A stretch of DNA of 7,931 nt from Oscillospiraceae bacterium (GTDB lineage Bacteria; Bacillota; Clostridia; Oscillospirales; Acutalibacteraceae): assembly GCA_031254555.1 (NCBI GenBank), contig JAIRUF010000088.1:1-7931 (forward strand), read 5' to 3'. The position numbers were made by a program, and so were the translations under genes. This document shows positions 1-5,867 of the stretch, piece by piece. Below the pieces are notes generated by a model, which ran no database searches, was not told where the DNA came from, and saw only the letters and a list, made by a program, of their open reading frames with translations. Position 1 is the stretch's first letter. The number at the start of each line of letters is the position of its first letter.

Positions 1-1526
1 TTTCGGTTCCCATAGATGACGAGGTAATTGATATAAGCTTTGATATTCAGTATGGTGATAATTTTCAAAAGGGAGTAGATATTGGATACGCAAAAAGCAG
101 CGGTACGCAAAGCGGTTACTCTATAATCAAGGCGCAGAAAAACGTGCTGGAGATAATGCGAACAGAAGTAATAGGGGATAATGGGAATGCTGCTGCGGCT
201 ATTTTAAAAAGCGCTTTGTCGTGGATGTATAATTCTTTTTTAAGAATTTTAGGGTATTTTCTTTTGCCCACTTTTTTTGTAGACGCCCTTATGGCAAGAT
301 TCAGCCTTACAAAATACAGCGCTAAAATTGCGTCAAGTGAAGGCGTTACATTTTATTTGGATCATGTGCGGATGAGGTTTGAGGCAGTGACCAAGCAGGA
401 GCTGGGGCGCAGCCATACAAAAAAGCAGTTTGCTATAAATATAAACAGGCTGCTTTCCAAGCTAAAAGTGAGGGTGAATAGGGTTGCTTTTTTCTCTAAC
501 AGGAGGGGGGATTTAAGCGGAAATTTTGAACATATATACGACTGTTTAAAAGACGGAGATATGGACCTTAGAACCCTGCTGACCCCTGTTCCTTATCACA
601 GAATGAGTTATAGTGAGATATTCAAGTTTGTATATTTATATAACACGTCAAAGGTTATTTTGATAGATGACTTTTATGAGCTCACAAGCATTGTAAAAAA
701 GAAGCCGGAGGTAAAACTCATCCAGGTATGGCATGCGTGCGGGGCGTTTAAAACTTTTGGATTCTCAAGGCTGGGCAAACCGGGCGGACCAAGGCAGCTT
801 ACCCCTCACCACAGATGCTATGACTATGCGTTAGTTAGCGCACAGCGCATAAGCCGCTTTTATGCAGAGGGTTTTGGGATACCGATAAACAGGGTGGTGG
901 CCGCCGGAGTTCCAAGGACCGATGTATTTTTCAGCGATGAGTACAGAAAAGAAAAAATTGAAGACTTTTATAGAAAGTATCCAAAACTTAAAAATAAAAA
1001 GATAATGCTGTTTGCACCTACATTTAGAGGAAACGGCAGACTGACCGGATATTATCCGGCCGATAGGTTTGACTTAAAAACCGTGTATGAGGGGGCAAAC
1101 GGTCAATACGCTATAATAGTAAAATTGCATCCGTTTATAAAAGACAGCTTTATAATCCCGCCGGAATATAAAGATTATATACTGGACTTCTCAGACGAAT
1201 CAGAGATAAATGATATTTTGTTTGTAACAGACTTGCTGGTAAGCGACTATTCGTCAGTTATATTTGAGGCGTCCTTGTTGAATATACCTATGATTTTTTA
1301 TGCGTTTGATTTAAATGAGTATATCGCGACAAGGGATTTTTACTATGAGTACAAAGATTTTTTGCCGGGTAAACTCGTATACGACATGGATGAGCTTTTA
1401 AGAGCTATAAATACATCTGACTTTGAAACCGAAAAAATCGATGAGTTTAAGTCAACGTTTTTTGATGATTTGGATGGAAAGTCATCAAGCCGAGCGGCAA
1501 AGCTTATAAAAGACATTATAAATTAG
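1..1526 (+). CDS. CDP-glycerol glycerophosphotransferase family protein (5' end outside window)
   Basis: Likely transfers a polyol phosphate (glycerol- or ribitol-phosphate) from its CDP carrier onto a teichoic-acid-type wall or capsule polymer at the cytoplasmic membrane face. The C-terminal two thirds carries the TagB/TagF (Glyphos_transf) signatures. Numbering from the GTG at 144, these are WHACGAFK (196-203), GVPRTD (255-260), FAPTFRG (290-296), KLHPF (327-331), SDYSSVIFE (367-375) and a FYYEYKDFLPGK block (399-410). The His of WHACG and of KLHPF correspond to the conserved family histidines. A hydrophobic stretch at about 27-50 may dock on the membrane. The frame stays open for 47 codons before the GTG, back to base 3, with coding-like residues and no start codon. 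The GTG at 144 has only a weak AAGGCG upstream, so I infer the gene begins outside the window. The acceptor (primase versus polymerase) cannot be told from sequence. Confidence 0.88.
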   Translation, partial: SVPIDDEVIDISFDIQYGDNFQKGVDIGYAKSSGTQSGYSIIKAQKNVLEIMRTEVIGDNGNAAAAILKSALSWMYNSFLRILGYFLLPTFFVDALMARFSLTKYSAKIASSEGVTFYLDHVRMRFEAVTKQELGRSHTKKQFAININRLLSKLKVRVNRVAFFSNRRGDLSGNFEHIYDCLKDGDMDLRTLLTPVPYHRMSYSEIFKFVYLYNTSKVILIDDFYELTSIVKKKPEVKLIQVWHACGAFKTFGFSRLGKPGGPRQLTPHHRCYDYALVSAQRISRFYAEGFGIPINRVVAAGVPRTDVFFSDEYRKEKIEDFYRKYPKLKNKKIMLFAPTFRGNGRLTGYYPADRFDLKTVYEGANGQYAIIVKLHPFIKDSFIIPPEYKDYILDFSDESEINDILFVTDLLVSDYSSVIFEASLLNIPMIFYAFDLNEYIATRDFYYEYKDFLPGKLVYDMDELLRAINTSDFETEKIDEFKSTFFDDLDGKSSSRAAKLIKDIIN

Positions 1527-1558
1527 GATAATTGGATCAGAATTACAATCGATCAGTT

Positions 1559-1599
1559 AAATAAAGCTGGCAAAGGGTAAACCTTTGCCAGCTTTATTT
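1559..1599. terminator. Bidirectional rho-independent terminator
   Basis: A perfect 18-bp inverted repeat (arms 1559-1576 and 1582-1599) surrounds a 5-nt GTAAA loop. The arms begin with AAATAAAG and end with CTTTATTT, so each strand ends the hairpin in a T-rich run. It lies between two convergent genes, 32 bp after one stop and 7 bp after the other, and should terminate both. Confidence 0.9.
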
Positions 1600-1606
1600 C
1601 GCTAAA

Positions 1607-2785
1607 TTATGTTTTCTTTATTATCATATCCGCTATCCTGTCCGTTGAGTGGCCGTCGCAAGCACTCATAAAATCATCTTTAAAATGTTTAAGTTTTTGT
1701 GAACTGCTGATGCCGGCGTTTAACACAGCGTCTATCAAAGCGGGAGTGTCATTCACTATTTTGCCCGGCACAAATTCTTTGTACTCGTAATAAAAGCTGC
1801 GCTGCTCTTCATATTCCTCAAGATCATACGCGTAAAAAATCATAGGTCTTTGTAAAAGGGAGTACTCAAAAATCACCGAAGAATAATCACTTATCAAAAT
1901 ATCGGCAGAGCATAAAAGGGAAGATATATCGAAGGAAGATCTTATTACAAAATCAGATAATTCATCGTCTTTGTGCGTGTGCTGCTCTATAAACGGATGA
2001 AGCTTTACAATAAAAACATAGCTCTCCCCCAAAAACTCTTTTAAAAGCCTGTAATCAAGCGGATCATCAAAGCGGGCAGACTTTAAATCTGATCCCCTGA
2101 AAGTGGGTGCATAAAGGATTATTTTTCGGTTGCCTAAATTCGGGATGGATTCCCTGACGGATTTTGTGCGAGTCAAGACAAAGCCATCGTCAAAAAAAGC
2201 ATCTGTTCGCGGAACACCAATCGCTTTTATTATTGATTCATCGCAGTTAAACGCGTCGGCATAGTGAGGTATAACCGAGTCTGAAGACACACATACGCGG
2301 GAGTAGCAATTGTGCAGAGGATACCTCTTAAGTGCTTTGCGGTCTGCTCCCCAACTTTTCAAAGCGGTTGAATAACCCCATTTTTTAAAAGCTCCGCATG
2401 CATGCCAAAGCTGTATAACCTGTGTGCGTGAGCGCGGTTTACAGGAAAACGCAGGGAGGTAACTGTCAGTCAGCAAAAGGGTTGAACACCGTGCGTAATA
2501 CCAGCAAAATTTCAGATGGATTATAGATGTTTTAATGTGATCATAAATTTTGTTATAGCTCTTAGGGGCAGCAAAGAAAAATTTGAATTTATAACCGCCG
2601 TGTTTTGTCAAAGCGTTATATACGCACTCCATATTATCTGTCATCGAGCAGTTGTATGAATCGGCAAAGATTACAAGCTTTTCATCGACAGGGAAAATAC
2701 AGCTAAGGGTAAACACTGCACGCCAAAGCACATGGTATTTAAAAAAACGCAGCAAACTTTTTATTCCTAAAATTATTTTGCCCAT
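1607..2785 (-). CDS. CDP-glycerol glycerophosphotransferase family protein (TagB/TagF-like)
   Basis: A complete 392-residue polyol-phosphate transferase predicted to extend or prime a teichoic-acid-like polymer from a CDP-activated donor. Motifs, numbered from the ATG at 2785, are WHACGAFK (127-134), GVPRTD (190-195), YAPTFRG (225-231), KLHPF (261-265), SDYSSVIFE (299-307) and FYYEYKEFVPGK (331-342). The length fits single-domain TagB-like enzymes. The N-terminal 40 residues are basic and hydrophobic, compatible with peripheral membrane binding. The frame extends upstream to a TTG at 2851, but that TTG is the first base triplet of the -35 box of a sigma-A promoter, so it cannot be translated from that promoter. 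The ATG at 2785 has a GGGGGTG ribosome site 5 nt upstream and is the better start. It shares all core motifs with the convergent neighbour, so the two are paralogues. The exact substrate is unknown. Confidence 0.9.
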   Translation of the reverse strand: MGKIILGIKSLLRFFKYHVLWRAVFTLSCIFPVDEKLVIFADSYNCSMTDNMECVYNALTKHGGYKFKFFFAAPKSYNKIYDHIKTSIIHLKFCWYYARCSTLLLTDSYLPAFSCKPRSRTQVIQLWHACGAFKKWGYSTALKSWGADRKALKRYPLHNCYSRVCVSSDSVIPHYADAFNCDESIIKAIGVPRTDAFFDDGFVLTRTKSVRESIPNLGNRKIILYAPTFRGSDLKSARFDDPLDYRLLKEFLGESYVFIVKLHPFIEQHTHKDDELSDFVIRSSFDISSLLCSADILISDYSSVIFEYSLLQRPMIFYAYDLEEYEEQRSFYYEYKEFVPGKIVNDTPALIDAVLNAGISSSQKLKHFKDDFMSACDGHSTDRIADMIIKKT

Positions 2786-2822
2786 ATAAACACCCCCGTG
2801 CTTTGGTACGAATTTGATGTTT

Positions 2823-2851
2823 ATTATACTGTTTTTTAGTTTTAACGTCAA
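2823..2851 (-). promoter_or_regulatory. Sigma-A promoter for the minus-strand glycerophosphotransferase
   Basis: On the minus strand, TTGACG (2851-2846) is followed after exactly 17 bp by a perfect TATAAT (2828-2823). Transcription should begin near 2816, giving a leader of about 30 nt before the ATG at 2785. The -35 box contains the TTG that would otherwise look like an upstream start codon. Confidence 0.8.
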
Positions 2852-2881
2852 TTGATGTAGAATAATAAAGGAAATATTTGG

Positions 2882-2910
2882 TTGATTTATATTTTTTATT
2901 AAGATACAAT
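2882..2910 (+). promoter_or_regulatory. Sigma-A promoter for the zinc-ribbon gene pair
   Basis: TTGATT (2882-2887), a 17-bp AT-rich spacer, then TACAAT (2905-2910). Each box differs from consensus at one or two positions. Start of transcription is expected near 2917, about 34 nt before the ATG at 2951. It is divergent from, and does not overlap, the minus-strand promoter at 2823-2851. Confidence 0.65.
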
Positions 2911-2950
2911 TTAATCATAGGATTATATTGAAAAAGCGGAGGGTTAAAAA

Positions 2951-3784
2951 ATGGAGAAGTGTAAAAACTGCGGAGCGGATCTGCAGGAATTTCAGCAGTT
3001 CTGTATGCAGTGCGGTACGCCGGTACAGGAACAAGAAGATACAGAAACGGATGATATAATTTTAATACAGGATGAAAATGAAGAAACCGACTGGAAGGAA
3101 GAAATTACTCAAGAGCCCCAAGGAGATGACATAGAGAGCTTTGAGCAGGACAGTAGCATAAGAGCACAAGAGCAAAGTGAGGATAAAATCGGACAGGACA
3201 TCGTAGTTATAAGTGACACTCAAAAAATACCCGCAGTTGATACATATACCAATGCTCATATGCCGGTAAATTACACAACCGCGCCAGCGGAGCCCGAAGG
3301 TAAAACAAAAAATGATGTAATAAGCGTAGGCGGTTATATTTTAAGTCTTTTCGTTTTAGGTATACCCGTTATAGGACTTATTGTAGCTATTATATGGACT
3401 GTGGGAGGATCTAAAAATCAAAACAGGGTAAACCTGGCAAAGGCGTATTTAGTTTTCTTTTTAATTGTTTTAGTGATCTCACTCGCCCTAAGTGTTTCTT
3501 ACGCGTTTTTGGGGGACAGGATAAACAATGCGCTTTATAATTATTTAGATAGTGAAATGGGTGGATTTTTAAGCGAAAACAAGATAGAGAGCATAGAGGA
3601 CTTTTTAAGGATGTACTATCAAAATGAGGAAAAAGAAAAAAACAATCTGACGGACAACAACAATTCTGCAGATATAAAAGATCCGAATGATAAAACCCGG
3701 TCAAATCAGGACGATTCAGCAGGCGACAACGCGTCGCCAGACGGTACGATTGCGCCTACAGTAAGATTGCCAAGTACTATATAG
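2951..3784 (+). CDS. Zinc-ribbon membrane protein, function unknown
   Basis: A 277-residue protein of unknown function. Residues 4-21 form a zinc ribbon with C4-x2-C7-x10-C18-x2-C21, each pair followed by glycine, as in the zinc_ribbon_2 family. A long acidic low-complexity linker rich in Glu, Asp and Gln (about 25-120) follows. Then come two membrane segments (about 127-151 and 165-187) joined by a polar loop with SKNQNRVNLAKAY. The tail (about 190-277) is hydrophilic and rich in Asn and Asp. There is no signal peptide, so the ribbon is probably cytoplasmic with a hairpin in the membrane. The ATG has GGAGGG 7 nt upstream. It is followed 43 bp later by another zinc-ribbon membrane gene with no obvious promoter or terminator between, so the two are probably co-transcribed. 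The ribbon may bind a partner rather than DNA; that is inference. Confidence 0.85.
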   Translation: MEKCKNCGADLQEFQQFCMQCGTPVQEQEDTETDDIILIQDENEETDWKEEITQEPQGDDIESFEQDSSIRAQEQSEDKIGQDIVVISDTQKIPAVDTYTNAHMPVNYTTAPAEPEGKTKNDVISVGGYILSLFVLGIPVIGLIVAIIWTVGGSKNQNRVNLAKAYLVFFLIVLVISLALSVSYAFLGDRINNALYNYLDSEMGGFLSENKIESIEDFLRMYYQNEEKEKNNLTDNNNSADIKDPNDKTRSNQDDSAGDNASPDGTIAPTVRLPSTI

Positions 3785-3827
3785 GTTTAATAAAGACAGG
3801 GAGTGTAACTAAAGGAGTGAGAAAGAG

Positions 3828-4448
3828 ATGGCAAAATGTAACAATTGCAAAAGTGATATAGAGGATATCGCTAAATTTTGTCCTTACTGCGGTGCTGTTA
3901 TAGATAATGAAGTAGGCAGTGAGCCCGAAGACAGCGGACAAAAACCAAATCCGCCACCTGATCAGAATGATAGCGGTCAGCAGGAACCTAAAAAAACCAA
4001 GAAACCAAATGAAAAAACATCAAACGATAAAAATCAGTTTAACGCAGAGAAGATAGGGAACTTTATAAATGATTTAAATAACACGGCAGACAGTACATCC
4101 GATTTTGAAAAAGATGATATTGAGAAAAATAAGTTGATTGCTATTTTTTCTTATCTGTCGATTCTGGTAATAATACCGCTCTTCGCAAGGCCAAGCTCTA
4201 AATTTGTACGATTTCACGCATCTCAGGGGTTAAATCTTCTCTTAACACAGATTCTCTTCTCAATTATAAGATGGGCCGTTACCGGAGTTTTCGATGGTAT
4301 ATCCGGCTTTTTAGGAGGCATTGTATCGAGTATTTTTGGAGTGATAAGTCTTGTGTTTATCGTATTTATTATTTTAGGGATAATGAATGTTGTCCAGGGG
4401 CGTGCAAAAGAGCTTCCGTTAATTGGGGGGTTCAGAATACTTAATTGA
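3828..4448 (+). CDS. Zinc-ribbon protein with DUF4870-like membrane domain
   Basis: A 206-residue protein of unknown function. The N-terminus is a zinc ribbon with C4-x2-C7-x10-C18-x2-C21, the same spacing as in the upstream gene. A charged, Pro/Gln/Lys-rich linker (about 25-98) leads to three hydrophobic segments (about 102-120, 135-155 and 166-187). Conserved-looking blocks RFHASQGLNLLL (128-139) and GRAKELPLIGGFRIL at the C-terminus match my knowledge of the DUF4870-type small membrane family. The start has AAAGGAG 10 nt upstream of the ATG, a slightly long spacing. It is the second gene of the pair and is closed by a strong terminator 12 bp after the stop. The shared ribbon with the preceding protein suggests the two work on the same partner or complex, which is inference. 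Confidence 0.85.
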   Translation: MAKCNNCKSDIEDIAKFCPYCGAVIDNEVGSEPEDSGQKPNPPPDQNDSGQQEPKKTKKPNEKTSNDKNQFNAEKIGNFINDLNNTADSTSDFEKDDIEKNKLIAIFSYLSILVIIPLFARPSSKFVRFHASQGLNLLLTQILFSIIRWAVTGVFDGISGFLGGIVSSIFGVISLVFIVFIILGIMNVVQGRAKELPLIGGFRILN

Positions 4449-4459
4449 TTACATATTAA

Positions 4460-4500
4460 AAAAAGACCTGTAGATAACTGCGGGTCTTTTTGCGTTTTTT
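4460..4500 (+). terminator. Rho-independent terminator of the zinc-ribbon operon
   Basis: A 14-bp stem (arms 4460-4473 and 4478-4491, including two G-T pairs) closes on an ATAA loop. The descending arm ends in TTTTT and is followed by GCG and six more T (4495-4500). It starts 12 bp past the stop at 4448. Confidence 0.88.
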
Positions 4501-4540
4501 GACTTTTAGAACTTTCCGATGACAGTGTTTATCAACCACA

Positions 4541-4568
4541 CAAAAACCAGGTTTTAAAAACCGGATTT
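4541..4568 (-). terminator. Probable terminator of the HTH regulator gene
   Basis: On the minus strand, 12 bp after the regulator's stop, an imperfect hairpin is built on GGTTT-TTA-AAACC. An outer CC/GG pair is separated by one bulged T, and the hairpin is followed by a run of five T (4546-4542). The stem is weaker than the others in this window. Confidence 0.45.
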
Positions 4569-4579
4569 AAACAGTGCAT

Positions 4580-5197
4580 CTATACTTTGCCTATAAGAAG
4601 GTAATCTGTACTTACATCAAAAAAAGCCGATATTTTAACCACCTCGGATACACAAGGCTCTATGTGTCCGTTTATAATTCTGTAAAGACGTTTAGGTTCA
4701 ATTTTAAGGCAGGCACAAAGAGTGTCTTCATCGATTTTAAAAATATGCATCAAACGCGTAATGCGTCCGCCAACGCTTGATGGCATTGATGCCTTTGCGG
4801 CGTTTAGCGCCATAGCGTTTCTGATAGCTATTGGAATAACGCTGCTGCTATAAGTGTTATTTTGATATTTGATAACATATTTAAGGTTTGAATAAATTTT
4901 ATGGTTAACGGTTTCAAGCCTGCGTAAAACAGTTGAACGATGAACGCCTGTTTCGCTTGCGATTTGGCTCAAACTAAAAGATTTGAAGTAATAAAGAGTC
5001 ACAATTTGTAATTCGATCTGAGTCAATTCATTTTTTAACACGTCTTCCAGAAGGGCCGCTGTGTCAATTTCCCTTTTTCTTTCAATGTATTCAACAGGGG
5101 ATTCAAACTTTGATTCCTCCCAGTTTTGATATGCTTTTTTAGAGATTTTTATTTCATCGCTGTACATCTCAAATCTCAATGAGCTATGCGTTTTCAT
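4580..5197 (-). CDS. Two-domain HTH regulator: sigma-region-4-like plus Cro/C1-like
   Basis: A 205-residue predicted DNA-binding protein. After a polar N-terminus, residues about 57-97 (LTQIELQIVTLYYFKSFSLS then QIASETGVHRSTVLRRLE) resemble sigma-70 region 4 or a similar helix-turn-helix. A linker follows. The C-terminal region (about 143-203) has the shape of a Cro/C1 (XRE) domain, ending in the typical FDVSTDYLL signature. No sigma region 2 is present, so it is unlikely to be a complete sigma factor. The frame also opens at a GTG (5212), but the GGAG at 5210-5207, 9 nt before the ATG at 5197, overlaps that GTG, so the ATG is the likely start. It is divergent from the lemA-DUF2207 operon, which makes that operon (and itself) a plausible target. 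No clear promoter was found on its own strand. Confidence 0.8.
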   Translation of the reverse strand: MKTHSSLRFEMYSDEIKISKKAYQNWEESKFESPVEYIERKREIDTAALLEDVLKNELTQIELQIVTLYYFKSFSLSQIASETGVHRSTVLRRLETVNHKIYSNLKYVIKYQNNTYSSSVIPIAIRNAMALNAAKASMPSSVGGRITRLMHIFKIDEDTLCACLKIEPKRLYRIINGHIEPCVSEVVKISAFFDVSTDYLLIGKV

Positions 5198-5226
5198 ATA
5201 AATCAACTCCACATAGTTTTTATTAC

Positions 5227-5285
5227 CTTGATAATTTAAAGCATTTTCATATATAATAATAGAGTATCAAGAATTATAATTTAAA
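5227..5285. promoter_or_regulatory. Repeats around the lemA promoter, candidate operator
   Basis: The divergent intergenic region holds an inverted repeat, CTTGATA (5227-5233) and TATCAAG (5265-5271), which brackets the promoter core. It also holds a 10-bp direct repeat ATAATTTAAA (5231-5240 and 5276-5285), 45 bp apart. These could bind the neighbouring two-domain HTH protein. The region is very AT-rich, so chance similarity is a real possibility. Confidence 0.35.
5228..5257 (+). promoter_or_regulatory. Sigma-A promoter of the lemA-DUF2207 operon
   Basis: TTGATA (5228-5233), an 18-bp spacer and a perfect TATAAT (5252-5257). The predicted start near 5264 leaves a leader of about 38 nt before the ATG at 5302, which has AGGAGG 7 nt upstream. 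Confidence 0.78.
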
Positions 5286-5301
5286 AACAGGAGGCAGAAC
5301 C

Positions 5302-5853
5302 ATGTTGATTTTTGCAATAGTAATAGCAGCTTTAATAGTAATTTTCGCATTTTGGGTAATATCCGCACAGAGGAGTTTAATAGGTCTTGATGAGCTGTGC
5401 GGAAACGCGCTTTCGCAGATAGGTGTTCAGCAAAACAGCAGATGGGACGCGTTGACGGCTCTTGCTGATTTGACTAAACAGTATTCAGCGCATGAATATA
5501 AAACGCTTATGAGTGTAATAGGAGAAAGAAAAACCATTAACTCAAACAGTACCGCGCAGGAGACTCAGGAGCAGGAAAACATGATAACACAGGCGATGGG
5601 CAGGCTTTTAGCTGTGGCCGAAGCATATCCGGACCTCAAAGCCAATCAGACATATCTCGACACAATGGGAAGCGTTCGCCAGTATGAGGACAATGTACGC
5701 CGCAGCAGAATGGTGTACAACGATACGGTCACAAAATTTAATAAGTCAGTACGTCAGATACCGACAAATTTAATAGCCGGTATTCTTGGCTTTAAAAAGC
5801 GCGACTATTTGGAGACGCCGGATTCCAAATCCGATATGCCGTCGATGTCATAA
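5302..5853 (+). CDS. lemA: LemA family protein
   Basis: A 183-residue LemA family protein, a membrane-anchored helical-bundle protein of unsettled biochemical function. Residues 2-20 form a single N-terminal membrane helix. The rest shows the family pattern: RWDALTALADLTKQYSAHE (47-65), LLAVAEAYPDLKANQTYL (102-119), and VYNDTVTKFNKSV followed by PTNLIAGILGF (138-164). Length is normal for the family. The start is well set by AGGAGG with 7-nt spacing and by the promoter upstream. The next gene, a DUF2207 protein, begins 14 bp after the stop, so the two form an operon; this pairing is common in bacteria and suggests joint action at the membrane. The symbol is used as a family name. Confidence 0.93.
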   Translation: MLIFAIVIAALIVIFAFWVISAQRSLIGLDELCGNALSQIGVQQNSRWDALTALADLTKQYSAHEYKTLMSVIGERKTINSNSTAQETQEQENMITQAMGRLLAVAEAYPDLKANQTYLDTMGSVRQYEDNVRRSRMVYNDTVTKFNKSVRQIPTNLIAGILGFKKRDYLETPDSKSDMPSMS

Positions 5854-5867
5854 ACGGAGAAAAATTT

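Noticed and set aside
3062..3704. Minus-strand open frames (65 and 97 codons) opposite the first zinc-ribbon gene
   Set aside because: No ribosome site or family resemblance; they lie wholly inside a gene with clear zinc-ribbon and membrane features.
4574..4780. Plus-strand 68-codon frame
   Set aside because: Overlaps the HTH regulator on the opposite strand and has no ribosome site; it reads as a shadow of that gene.
5198..5301. Search for a minus-strand promoter for the HTH regulator
   Set aside because: TTGATA occurs at 5270-5265 but no acceptable -10 box lies 16-18 bp from it, and a TGC-TTTAAA extended -10 has no matching -35 box; not strong enough to call.
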